DNA of 40,342 bases from Saprospiraceae bacterium (GTDB lineage Bacteria; Bacteroidota; Bacteroidia; Chitinophagales; Saprospiraceae). Below, one piece after another: positions 18,212 through 26,775 of the stretch. The stretch's first letter is position 1. Every line of letters begins with the position of its first letter. Location of the stretch: contig JAHDHB010000002.1 in NCBI GenBank assembly GCA_020631545.1, forward strand, positions 3,669 to 44,010, read 5' to 3'. Below the pieces are notes generated by a model. It ran no database searches, was not told the origin of the DNA, and saw only the letters and a program-made list of their open reading frames with translations. Position numbers and translations under genes: made by a program.

Positions 18212-18988
18212 CTACTTTTCCACGAGCTTGCCATTTGATTTTTGTAGATACATATCAATGGCTTTGGTCATAGAAGGTACTTTTGGTGTAGGAACTTTAA
18301 TGTTAAGATTTAGGTCTCTATCAAGAATAGCTCCACAGGTCGTTTTGCCGAACCCCGCAATACGCGTTTCATTCTGCGCAAAATCTGGAAAATTCTCAAA
18401 CAAGGACTTAATTCCAAGTGGACTAAAGAAAACCAGCATATCATAGGTAATATCACTGAGATCAGAAAGATCACTAGAAACCGTTTGATAGCACATAGCT
18501 TCTTTAAAATCGAAATTATTGCTTGTCAAAAAATCTACAACATGTTTACTGCCCAAGTTGGAACAAGGGAGCATAAACTTCTCCTTCTTCCTGTGTTTCA
18601 ACAAAGTATCCTTCATGTCAAGAATAGTCCGTTTTCCAAAGAACACCTTTCTTTTTCGGTAAACGATAAATTTCTGAAGATAAAGCGCTATGGCCTCAGA
18701 AAGGCAAAAGTACTTCGTTTCTTGCGGCATTTTAATGCGCATCTCTTCACAAATACGGAAAAAATGTTCAATAGAGTTTCTGCTAGTAAAGATAATCGAA
18801 GAAAAATTAGCTGGGCTAACTTTTTGCTTTCGAAACTCCTTATAACTAACGGGTTCTACATGGATAAATTGTCGAAAGTCTATTTTGATATCATACTTCT
18901 CAGCAAGATCAAAATAGGGAGAGCGAACTGGTTTGGGCTGTGAAATCAGAATACTCTCTACTCGTTTGTAAATACTGTTATTACTCAA
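18212..18988 (-). CDS. hemD: Uroporphyrinogen-III synthase
   Basis: 258 residues, cytoplasmic. The two-domain layout of the HemD fold is visible: VESILISQPKP...SPYFDLAEKY at the N-terminus, the hinge IIFTSRNSIEHFFRI, FCLSEAIALYLQKF, the second-domain strand FMLPCSNLGSKHVVDFL, MLVFFSPLGIKSLFENFP and the conserved end RIAGFGKTTCGAIL...VPTPKVPSMTKAI. The enzyme closes hydroxymethylbilane to uroporphyrinogen III in haem and sirohaem synthesis. HemD is poorly conserved, but the pairing with a DUF4271 membrane protein just upstream (19-bp gap) is typical of Bacteroidota and supports the call. The pair is probably one operon ended by the terminator at 18110-18144. Confidence 0.88.
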   Translation of the reverse strand: MSNNSIYKRVESILISQPKPVRSPYFDLAEKYDIKIDFRQFIHVEPVSYKEFRKQKVSPANFSSIIFTSRNSIEHFFRICEEMRIKMPQETKYFCLSEAIALYLQKFIVYRKRKVFFGKRTILDMKDTLLKHRKKEKFMLPCSNLGSKHVVDFLTSNNFDFKEAMCYQTVSSDLSDLSDITYDMLVFFSPLGIKSLFENFPDFAQNETRIAGFGKTTCGAILDRDLNLNIKVPTPKVPSMTKAIDMYLQKSNGKLVEK

Positions 18989-19007
18989 CCTTACGGAGTT
19001 TTTTTGG

Positions 19008-20006
19008 TTAAACGATTGTTCCCCAAGTAGTCACCAACTTAACAAGCACTACTATAGGTGCGATTTCGACGGTGCAAAGGTAAATAAAAAAATGAAACTT
19101 ATGAAACGCTAAAAACTTATTAGCGATTATAAGTCCTCTAATACTGCGGTAAATATAGACGGCTAAAATCATTCCTCCTGCCAAATATAAGAGCGGTAGT
19201 TTTACACTTTCTGGTGCAAAAGCCAAGCCTACATTAAATGGAATGATCAGCAATCCAATAACTTGATTATAGATAGAAATCATATAGCTAAACAATCCAA
19301 GCTCCTTGCCGAAGGGGAAAATTCCACGCAAAATATTCAATAAAGAGTGACGTAAGAAAATCAACACTCCCACAAGAAGAACAAAGAGAAAAAGGATAAC
19401 TATACCTGCACTTCCTTTTAATAAATTGAGATGGTGAGCCGCCAAAAACAAGAAGACTCCCATATTTATTACATAAAACAAATAAAATAAGACAAAATAC
19501 CCCTGAGAAGAATCTTTTCGCTCTCGATGAAGCAAGCTCAAGATATTTGAATTTGTAAATGCTCGAAAACTATCTCGTAGTTCTGTCCCAAAAACGGTAT
19601 TAAAAAACGCTAATAAAGCCATAAGGAACAAGAAGATTCCCCCTAACCAAAAATGAGATATTACACTTCCTCTTGGTACATCAAGGTTTATATTAGGCAG
19701 TGAAGAAGCATTGGGTTTGTCTGTTGGTATTGGAGCTACTTTAGGATTAAAGACTTCTTCCCTTGGCTTTTCCTTTACTTCTACTTCTTCATTATGCTTG
19801 ACTTCAAAAGGATTTGACCAATCCACTTTCTCTTTTTCCTTAAGGGCTTCTTTCTCTTTGCTTTGAGCTTCCTTTTCTAGTTCTTCAAGCCGCTCAGGTA
19901 ATTCAAAAGGATTGCTAGAGGTATCCCCGTTTTGGGCAACCAAAATATTCGCCAGTAATATAAAAACTGACAAAAAAACTATAGATTTGGAGAGATAAAC
20001 ACGCAT
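19008..20006 (-). CDS. DUF4271 membrane protein
   Basis: 332 residues. A signal peptide (MRVYLSKSIVFLSVFILLAN then ILVAQ) leads into a charged, low-complexity segment at about 25-100 (ERLEELEKEAQSKEKEALKE, EVEVKEKPREEVFNP), which is probably periplasmic. From about residue 112 there are seven hydrophobic segments: WLGGIFLFLMALLAFFN, YFVLFYLFYVINMGVFLFL, GIVILFLFVLLVGVLIFL, and so on, ending TTWGTIV. The family is nearly confined to Bacteroidota and usually lies next to hemD, as here. Its role is unknown; a link to haem synthesis or envelope function is inferred from the neighbourhood only. Confidence 0.85.
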   Translation of the reverse strand: MRVYLSKSIVFLSVFILLANILVAQNGDTSSNPFELPERLEELEKEAQSKEKEALKEKEKVDWSNPFEVKHNEEVEVKEKPREEVFNPKVAPIPTDKPNASSLPNINLDVPRGSVISHFWLGGIFLFLMALLAFFNTVFGTELRDSFRAFTNSNILSLLHRERKDSSQGYFVLFYLFYVINMGVFLFLAAHHLNLLKGSAGIVILFLFVLLVGVLIFLRHSLLNILRGIFPFGKELGLFSYMISIYNQVIGLLIIPFNVGLAFAPESVKLPLLYLAGGMILAVYIYRSIRGLIIANKFLAFHKFHFFIYLCTVEIAPIVVLVKLVTTWGTIV

Positions 20007-20279
20007 AAATATTCCCTAGTACAAAAAACCTTGAACGAAAAAATAAAAAAACCAAGAGTTATTTAGATAATACAATAACTCCATCATTAGGCTTTTATTT
20101 ATTTTTTTCGAAAAAGTGGCTCCTGAATCAAAAATTCATGCAAAAGTACGGTAAATTGTACGATTTTCCACCTTTTGATAAGCAATGCTTTTTAGGTTTT
20201 TCCTTAAACCAACGGCGAAACATGTTTTTCAACTCCTTAGATATGACGTAAATTTCAACAAAAGGACACAAAATTATCT

Positions 20280-22067
20280 TTAAAAATAATTTACATAACC
20301 AAAATGAATTTTTCCCGAGCCAAAATCAATAGGATTGCCCAACCTTCTTCCTAGGGCATAGTTAATACCAAAAACACCGGCCTTTGTTTCAAAAGTCATT
20401 CCCACGCCAAAACCCAACGGCCAATCTATCCGATCATTAGCAGCACTTTTATGCTCCACTACGGCATAATCACCAAAAGCATATAAGTAGGAGTTTTCAG
20501 CTATCATAAACCGGAACTCCGTGGAAAGCACCGCATACTTAGAGGCAAAAATAGCTTCTTCATCAAAGCCACGTAAAAGACGCATACCTCCAATGCGGTA
20601 CAATTCATTTTCATAAACCGATTTTTCGGCAAAAAGCATCCCTACTTCTAAGCCTGTTTTCAGCGTTGTTCGCTTAGTTATTGGCAAATAGTATGCTCCT
20701 CCCAACTCAAATGAAAATTGATAGTTTTTTACATCTAAGCTATCGTATAATGAAGCAAAATCGAAGTCGTAGGGAGGATCTTTACCGACAATATCCCCGA
20801 CTTGGGGGTTCTCTCTAATCTTTTTAACGCCTGCTCCTCCTCGAAGTTTCGTTTCCCAACCCTTTCGTGGATTAAATCGATAATCGAGCTGTTGAAATCG
20901 ATATTCCAAGCCAAAAGAAGAATACACAACATCCAAATTATCGGGCAATTCACGCGTATTACTGACCTTTGTCGTGTCAATATTCAACACGTTGGTTGTC
21001 TTAGAGTTCCAAAATGCTTTCAAGTAGTTTCTACCTTCAAAATGGTATTGAATACCCACATCCCATATTAGATCCAAGTAGGAAGTATCCCGCTTGTATA
21101 AATCAAAATTGAGGTCTACCCCAAAGGGCAAATTTAGTAGATAAGGATAAAGGAAATGAATATCTAGGCTTTGGGTTCCTGGCCTCAATTGATCCCACTC
21201 CACACGAATTTCTTTGCCTGTACCGAAGGGGTTTTCCAAATTAATCTTAGCATTTCCTGTAAGAATCAACTTGCCCGTTTCTGTATTTTTGGGTAAGAAA
21301 CCAAGGAGCAAGTCAAATTGACTTGATTTTTTAGTGTCTAAAAATAGATTCACGGTCGCTTTTCCTTCCGTAAAGGTGAGGTAAGGCGGCTGGGTTTCTT
21401 TTAGAAAACTAATTTCACGAATACGGCTACTAATACGTTTGATTTTGCTTTCATCGTACAAATCACCTTTCCGAAGCCCCAAGTAAGACCCAAGGTAACT
21501 GCTTGATATTTTGGCTTCTCCTTCTTGGTTTATGGCTTCTAATACAACCAATTGCTCCTTGTCTAGAAACAATTTCGCGTATACACGGTTTTCGACTACC
21601 CGCACGCTATCCAGTCTCACCGAGGCAAAAGGATACCCATTATTCTCTGCAAAACGTAAAAGTTTATCTTGTAAAGCAAGGATTTCTTTGAAGTGTAAGG
21701 GCTTATTTTGAAATAGTTTCTCTTTAAAACCGATTTGGTCAAGGAAGACTTCATCCAAATTCCCATTTTCCAGTCGTCCCCATTCATAAATTTTACCGAC
21801 ATAAATGAAGGCACGATGCAAACTGTCTGCTACCGCAATGCTATCAATAGACGCTGCTAGGTATGCCTTACTATGTAATTGCTTTAAAATCGCTTCCCAT
21901 TCCTTGCGAACTTTTGCAGAATCTGCTACTTCTTGGTTAAAGGTCAAGGCTTTTTCCAAAAAATCGACTTCTTTATCCAAGGGGACAAGTTCTAAATAGT
22001 GCTGTCCTTTTCCAAGAAACGGCAGTATTAGAAAAATCAAAAGCCAATATTTGAAGGAATAGCTCAT
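20280..22067 (-). CDS. BamA/TamA-type (Omp85) outer-membrane protein
   Basis: 595 residues with a signal peptide (MSYSFKYWLLIFLILPFLG, then KGQHYLE). Residues about 170-240 resemble a POTRA unit (YLGLRKGDLYDESKIKRIS, then REISFLKETQPPYLTF). The C-terminal ~350 residues are a beta-barrel: YRIGGMRLLRGFDEEAIFAS contains the RGF motif of the Omp85 lid loop, and the chain ends in aromatic strands (GVFGINYALGRRLGN, IHFGYVNYF). With one recognisable POTRA it is shorter than BamA and nearer to TamA-like or surface-antigen proteins, so it may assemble or export a restricted set of outer-membrane proteins. It sits downstream of rpsT, beyond a terminator. Confidence 0.85.
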   Translation of the reverse strand: MSYSFKYWLLIFLILPFLGKGQHYLELVPLDKEVDFLEKALTFNQEVADSAKVRKEWEAILKQLHSKAYLAASIDSIAVADSLHRAFIYVGKIYEWGRLENGNLDEVFLDQIGFKEKLFQNKPLHFKEILALQDKLLRFAENNGYPFASVRLDSVRVVENRVYAKLFLDKEQLVVLEAINQEGEAKISSSYLGSYLGLRKGDLYDESKIKRISSRIREISFLKETQPPYLTFTEGKATVNLFLDTKKSSQFDLLLGFLPKNTETGKLILTGNAKINLENPFGTGKEIRVEWDQLRPGTQSLDIHFLYPYLLNLPFGVDLNFDLYKRDTSYLDLIWDVGIQYHFEGRNYLKAFWNSKTTNVLNIDTTKVSNTRELPDNLDVVYSSFGLEYRFQQLDYRFNPRKGWETKLRGGAGVKKIRENPQVGDIVGKDPPYDFDFASLYDSLDVKNYQFSFELGGAYYLPITKRTTLKTGLEVGMLFAEKSVYENELYRIGGMRLLRGFDEEAIFASKYAVLSTEFRFMIAENSYLYAFGDYAVVEHKSAANDRIDWPLGFGVGMTFETKAGVFGINYALGRRLGNPIDFGSGKIHFGYVNYF

Positions 22068-22152
22068 AGACTATTAAACGCTGGAAAGCTGGAAAAAATT
22101 ATAGGCTACCAAGTTTGTTTTTGCCAAGAAGAAAACAGCTTAGTGCCAACAC

Positions 22153-22186
22153 AAAAAGCGCATTCCGTTGATGGAAAGCGCTTTTT
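22153..22186 (-). terminator. Terminator between rpsT and the Omp85 gene
   Basis: AAAAAGCGC (22153-22161) pairs with GCGCTTTTT (22178-22186), and inside it TTCC pairs with GGAA. The stem has A and T tracts on both sides and so could work in both directions; on the minus strand it closes rpsT about 30 bp past its stop. Confidence 0.8.
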
Positions 22187-22216
22187 GGAAAGCTAAGAGA
22201 AAAAATCCTTAGATTC

Positions 22217-22468
22217 TTATAGGCTATTGACAAAACGCGTCAACTTGCTTTTTAAGTTGGCGGCTTTATTCTTGTGAACCTGATTGTTTTTTGCCAAACG
22301 GTCAATTTTAGAAATTACCTTAGGCAAGAATTTTGAAGCTTCTGCTTTCTCTTCCATGTCTCTCAACTTCTTCAAGGCAGAACGCATAGATTTTTTATAG
22401 TAACGGTTATGAATCCGTTTCTTCGCATCTTGACGAATTCTCTTCTTCGCTGATTTATGATGTGCCAT
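22217..22468 (-). CDS. rpsT: 30S ribosomal protein S20
   Basis: 83 residues, very basic. It begins MAHHKSAKKRIRQDAKKRIH and continues NRYYKKSMRSALKKL, the standard S20 opening that binds 16S rRNA helices; the end KNKAANLKSKLTRFVNSL is also typical. Length matches the family. It is a single-gene unit with a consensus promoter at 22507-22535 and a terminator at 22153-22186. The 5' leader is about 30 nt, leaving little room for the long autoregulatory leader known in E. coli. Confidence 0.97.
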   Translation of the reverse strand: MAHHKSAKKRIRQDAKKRIHNRYYKKSMRSALKKLRDMEEKAEASKFLPKVISKIDRLAKNNQVHKNKAANLKSKLTRFVNSL

Positions 22469-22902
22469 TATTCTAGCTTTATAATCAAGTGATTTAAATT
22501 GGAACGCAAATTTAGGGCTTTTCTTTAGAAAACAAAACTTTTTCTAACAAATTGACAGAAGAAAATACGATATTTGGCTTTCCTTAGACTAAGATCCAAA
22601 AAACAATCTAAATATAAAGGTATTTATTTGGCGTTTAACTTGGTTTATTAAACAATATCTTACAACTTTGGGCTTTCTTTGTAAACTTTTGGCAAAAGTT
22701 TGTTGTGGGTAGATAGTAGCGTTTATAACGACATTTTGATTTTTTCTTCGAAAAATGAAGTCATTTTGAGGGAAAATCTCGTTGAACTACCCTAAGCTAT
22801 CCTCTACTTGATACTAGCTTTGCCAGCAAAAACCATTTAGCAACCATTTTTTAAAAGAAAAAATAAGCTTTTTCTTTTCTGACACATACTTTTTTGACAA
22901 TC
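22469..22902. other. Divergent promoter region rpsT / sucA
   Basis: 434 bp without an ORF. On the minus side it holds the rpsT promoter. On the plus side TAGCTTTG at 22815-22822 matches the minus-7 consensus 80 bp before sucA, but no TTG lies at the right spacing (nearest at 22782-22784), so the sucA promoter is uncertain. Confidence 0.45.
22507..22535 (-). promoter_or_regulatory. Bacteroidota-type promoter of rpsT
   Basis: On the minus strand TTG (22535-22533), 18-bp spacer, TAAATTTG (22514-22507): an exact match to the Bacteroidota consensus TTG-N(17-23)-TAnnTTTG. It lies about 40 bp before the rpsT start codon. Confidence 0.75.
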
Positions 22903-25662
22903 ATGAGCGATTATTCATATATCTTCAATGCTCACCCTAGTTTCATTGATTCCATGTATAAAAACTACCGGAACAACCCGGAGTCCATGGAAGATGGGTG
23001 GCGTACTTTTTTTCAAGGCTTTGATTTTGCCACCGGGAATAATGGGACAGCGTCTGCAATGAGCGAAATGCCTGAAGGACTTTCTTATCAAGAGTTCAAT
23101 GCTTTCGCCATTATTTATGCTTTCCGTACAAGAGGGCATTTGTTGTCTACCACCAATCCTATTCGAGCGAGAAGGGATCGAAAACCAGGCTTGGATCTAT
23201 CGGATTACAATCTTTCTGAGGCGGATTTGGATAAGCGTTTTGTGGTAGGGAAAGAAATAGGCTTGGAAAATGCTACGCTACGAGAGATTATCGCTGGCCT
23301 GAAAAAAATCTACTGTGGAAATATTGGCTTCGAGTATAATTATATCGAAGACATGGAACGCCGTAAGTGGTTGCGTCAGAAGATTGAAGAAGGCATGAGC
23401 AAGGGATTTGGGCATGATATAGCGAAGAAGAAGCGTATTTTGCAGAAGCTAAACGGCGCTGTGGTTTTCGAAAAATTCTTACATACTAAGTATGTGGGGC
23501 AAAAACGATTCTCGCTCGAAGGTGGTGAAACAACCATTGCGGCTTTGGATGCCATCATCAACCAAGGTGCCAAAGGAGGTGTTGAGGATTTTGTAATTGG
23601 TATGGCGCACCGTGGGCGATTGAATGTTTTGGCCAATATCATGGGCAAAACTTATGAGGAAATTTTCAACGAATTTGAAGGAAATATGCTGCCTGACCAA
23701 ATCTTTGGCGATGGCGATGTCAAATACCATCTTGGCTTTTTCTCTCAAGTAGAGACGATTGATAAAAAGAAGGTGGAATTGAAGCTGGCGCCGAATCCTT
23801 CGCACTTGGAATCTGTAGATCCTGTTGTGTTGGGTTATTCTAGAGCGAAAGCTGATATTCTTTATGAAAGTGATTACGATAAGATTCTTCCGATTCTTAT
23901 CCATGGTGATGCGGCTGTTGTTGGGCAAGGTATTGTCTATGAGGTCGCTCAGATGAGTAAATTGGAAGGTTATTATACTGGAGGGACGATTCATTTTGTG
24001 ATTAATAATCAAATTGGTTTTACGACTGATTTTGATGATGCTCGTTCTTCTACCTATTGTACACCCGCTGCGTACCTAGCACAAGCGCCGGTTTTCCATG
24101 TCAATGGAGATGACCCAGAGGCCGTTATTTTTGCGGTGGAATTGGCGACAGAATACCGCCAAAAATTTAATAGTGATGTGTATGTAGATATGGTGTGCTA
24201 TCGTAGACATGGGCACAATGAGGGTGATGATCCGCAGTTCACGCAGCCTCAGATGTATAAAATAATTTCGAAGCATCCGAATCCTAGGGATATTTACATT
24301 GAGCAATTGATAAAACGCGGTGAAGTGGAGAAGGCTTTAGCAGAAAAGATGAACGAAGAGTTTTGGAACTTGCTTCAAGAGCGCTTGGATGAGATCAAGG
24401 AAAAACCGCTTCCTTTCAAGCATCAAAAGCCGGAACTTGCTTGGGCAAAACTGAAACGGCATACGACTTATGAAGATTTTTTAGATTCTCCAGAGACGGG
24501 AATCGCTAAGAGAACTATCGATCAAGTCCTTGACCACTTGGTGGCTCTTCCTGAGAATTTCACTCCTTTAAGTAAGGTACACCGCCTTATCAAAGGAAAG
24601 AAAAAGCTACTGGCTGCTAAGGAATTGGATTGGGGACTAGCAGAATTGGCGGCTTATGGTTCTATCCTTCTTGAGGGTAAGGACGTGCGCATGAGTGGCC
24701 AGGATGTGAAACGAGGAACGTTCTCTCATCGTCATGCTGTACTAGTGGATGTGGAGACGAAAAAACAATACAATCGTCTTAGTGGGATGGCAAAAGGGCA
24801 AGGAGACTACCGTATTTTCAATTCTTTGCTTTCTGAATTTGGTGTTCTAGGCTTTGAGTTTGGTTATTCTCTGGCTTCTCCTGATTCCTTGGTGATTTGG
24901 GAAGCGCAGTTTGGTGATTTTTATAATGGTGCGCAGGTCATGGTCGATCAGTTTATTTCTGCTTCTGAAAGTAAGTGGGGATGGATGAGCGGTTTGGTCA
25001 TGTTGTTGCCTCACGGCTACGAAGGCCAAGGCCCAGAGCATTCTAGTGCTCGATTGGAGCGTTTCCTACAGCTTTGTGCTGAAAATAATATGTGTGTGGC
25101 GAATGTAACCACTCCAGCGAATTTTTTCCACTTGCTTCGCCGTCAATTGGAGCGACCTTTCCGTAAGCCTTTGGTGGTGATGTCTCCTAAGTCGTTGCTT
25201 CGTCATCCTAAATGCAAATCCCCGATTTCGGATATAGGAAAAGGGAAAAAGTTCCAAGAAGTGCTTGATGATCCAGCCATTGGAAACAATAAAAGCAAAG
25301 TGGCTAAGGTGAAGCGTGTCTTGTATTGTACGGGCAAAATCTACTACGATTTATTGAAAAAGCAAGAGGAGGAGAAGCGTTATGATGTGGCGATTGTACG
25401 TGTAGAGCAGTTGTATCCGCTCCCTGATCAGAAAATTACGGCTTTGATCAGGAAATACAAGGATGCAGAAGCGGTTTGGGTACAAGAGGAGCCTTCCAAT
25501 ATGGGCGCTTGGCAATATGTCCTTACGCTTTACCGAAATACAGAGCTAAAACTCGTCGCTCGCAAGGAGAGTGCTTCCCCTGCTACTGGTTTTAAGAAGC
25601 GGCATGAGGAACAGCAGAAGGAATTGGTGAGAAGGGCTTTTGATTTGACGGAAGAGCTGTAG
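22903..25662 (+). CDS. sucA: 2-oxoglutarate dehydrogenase E1 component
   Basis: 919 residues from the ATG at 22903 (MSDYSYIFNAHPSFIDSMYK); a TTG nine bases earlier is in frame but less likely. Thiamine-diphosphate-dependent E1 of the TCA-cycle complex: decarboxylates 2-oxoglutarate and passes the succinyl group to the lipoyl E2. The short N-terminal segment (NPESMEDGWRTFFQGFD) is the piece that binds E2. Active-site motifs follow in order: GMAHRGRLNVLANIMGK (about 233-249), HGDAAVVGQGIVYE, INNQIGFTT, VNGDDPEAV and RRHGHNEGDDPQFTQPQMY. The C-terminal transketolase-like half has FGYSLASPDSLVIWEAQFGDF and LLPHGYEGQGPEHSSARLER. sucB is not adjacent; a terminator follows at once, so E2 must be encoded elsewhere. 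Confidence 0.96.
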   Translation: MSDYSYIFNAHPSFIDSMYKNYRNNPESMEDGWRTFFQGFDFATGNNGTASAMSEMPEGLSYQEFNAFAIIYAFRTRGHLLSTTNPIRARRDRKPGLDLSDYNLSEADLDKRFVVGKEIGLENATLREIIAGLKKIYCGNIGFEYNYIEDMERRKWLRQKIEEGMSKGFGHDIAKKKRILQKLNGAVVFEKFLHTKYVGQKRFSLEGGETTIAALDAIINQGAKGGVEDFVIGMAHRGRLNVLANIMGKTYEEIFNEFEGNMLPDQIFGDGDVKYHLGFFSQVETIDKKKVELKLAPNPSHLESVDPVVLGYSRAKADILYESDYDKILPILIHGDAAVVGQGIVYEVAQMSKLEGYYTGGTIHFVINNQIGFTTDFDDARSSTYCTPAAYLAQAPVFHVNGDDPEAVIFAVELATEYRQKFNSDVYVDMVCYRRHGHNEGDDPQFTQPQMYKIISKHPNPRDIYIEQLIKRGEVEKALAEKMNEEFWNLLQERLDEIKEKPLPFKHQKPELAWAKLKRHTTYEDFLDSPETGIAKRTIDQVLDHLVALPENFTPLSKVHRLIKGKKKLLAAKELDWGLAELAAYGSILLEGKDVRMSGQDVKRGTFSHRHAVLVDVETKKQYNRLSGMAKGQGDYRIFNSLLSEFGVLGFEFGYSLASPDSLVIWEAQFGDFYNGAQVMVDQFISASESKWGWMSGLVMLLPHGYEGQGPEHSSARLERFLQLCAENNMCVANVTTPANFFHLLRRQLERPFRKPLVVMSPKSLLRHPKCKSPISDIGKGKKFQEVLDDPAIGNNKSKVAKVKRVLYCTGKIYYDLLKKQEEEKRYDVAIVRVEQLYPLPDQKITALIRKYKDAEAVWVQEEPSNMGAWQYVLTLYRNTELKLVARKESASPATGFKKRHEEQQKELVRRAFDLTEEL

Positions 25663-25694
25663 TTTTGTTAAGAAAATTCTTTTTGTAAAAATAG

Positions 25695-25727
25695 AAAAGC
25701 CACGAGATTTATTTCGTGGCTTTTTTT
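25695..25727. terminator. Bidirectional terminator between sucA and the TIR gene
   Basis: AAAAGCCACGA (25695-25705), 8-nt loop, TCGTGGCTTTT (25714-25724), 11-bp perfect stem with T-run on the plus side and the mirrored T-run on the minus side. It separates convergent genes and can serve both. Confidence 0.88.
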
Positions 25728-25776
25728 GATCTACAATGTACTTGTCAAGACCCAATCGCTAGAAACCTTCGTTTGA

Positions 25777-26763
25777 TTAAGGAGGAGAAATGTGTTTATC
25801 TTCCTCCAGTAAGATTTTTAAAATCGGCCAATAATCTGCTTTAACTAAGTCCTGAAAACGGATAATTTTGTGTTTATTGAGATATTGGAAAAAAGAACAA
25901 ATAGAACTATGAATTTCTTCCAAGATACGAAGCTCCTGAATTTCACCGATAATATTTGTTTGCTCGTGTTTTTGTAGCAAAGTTTTTAAATTTTGCACTT
26001 GTTCTCCCCAGTATTTATAATAATCATCTCTACCTTCAGGTGCGAAGTATTTAGCATCCCCAAGAAGAATGGGCAAAATTCTGTCTTTAAAATCTAACTC
26101 TTTCATCAATTCTAGAATTTCATACATACAAGATTTTGATTTTAGGAATTCGTCACTGATAAGAACAATAGCATGAGGCGTTTTCCTGATTTTTTCCATG
26201 AATTCTTTAATAGAAGCGCCTAGCATAAGCCTTCTTGTATCCCGTTCAAGAACAATCTCAAATTTCTGCCTAAAATCGTTATCCACTTGGTCAGCTTCTT
26301 CTTTATTTTTATGACAATAAGCTAAAAATATTTTCTTGTCCTTCAAGTCTTTAACAGACAGTTCGTAAAAGGGATATTGATGTCCAATCATATTTATTTT
26401 CTGATAAAAATTGGTATGATAATGATAAATATCTTTATCCATAGACGAGTGCGCAACGAGGTATTTTGCATGATGCGGAATTCGTTCTCCTTTATGAAAA
26501 TTGTAGGTTCCTACAGGCAAAAAAACTTGGGTAGACTTGCCATCTCTACCGGTCTCTACATAACCAATAATTCCCATTCGGTAGAGCGAATCAAAAGCAG
26601 AGCTAGGAAAATCGGTTTCTTCAATAACGATTTGGTCGATCTCTTTCGCATTTTTTATGGGAATCACATTAGATTCAATCAAGCTACAAACGACATTATA
26701 GGCATCATTTTTAAAAAAGGGAATCATCTCAAACTTATACTGACGTAAGAGGATATTACTCAT
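25777..26763 (-). CDS. TIR-domain protein (C-terminal half of an interrupted ATPase-TIR gene)
   Basis: 328 residues. Residues 1-135 have no signal peptide and include a winged-helix-like stretch (SSAFDSLYRMGIIGYVETGR...TQVFLPVG) and HHAKYLVAHSSMDKDIYHYH. Residues about 143-265 form a TIR domain: KKIFLAYCHKNKEEAD (strand A and BB-side loop), LGASIKEFMEKIRK, AIVLISDEFLKSKSCMYEIL and DRILPILLGDA. E215 in SCMYEIL is in the position of the catalytic glutamate of NAD-cleaving TIR domains. The reading frame is the same as that of the ATPase gene upstream, separated only by TAA and four sense codons (Ala-Val-Asn-Asp). I infer the two halves were one protein. TIR-ATPase proteins in bacteria are often phage-defence effectors; that role here is inference. 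Confidence 0.85.
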   Translation of the reverse strand: MSNILLRQYKFEMIPFFKNDAYNVVCSLIESNVIPIKNAKEIDQIVIEETDFPSSAFDSLYRMGIIGYVETGRDGKSTQVFLPVGTYNFHKGERIPHHAKYLVAHSSMDKDIYHYHTNFYQKINMIGHQYPFYELSVKDLKDKKIFLAYCHKNKEEADQVDNDFRQKFEIVLERDTRRLMLGASIKEFMEKIRKTPHAIVLISDEFLKSKSCMYEILELMKELDFKDRILPILLGDAKYFAPEGRDDYYKYWGEQVQNLKTLLQKHEQTNIIGEIQELRILEEIHSSICSFFQYLNKHKIIRFQDLVKADYWPILKILLEEDKHISPP

Positions 26764-26775
26764 ATCATTTACGGC

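Noticed and set aside
22894-22902. TTG start giving three extra residues to SucA
   Set aside because: The ATG at 22903 opens the conserved N-terminus; the extension adds nothing conserved.
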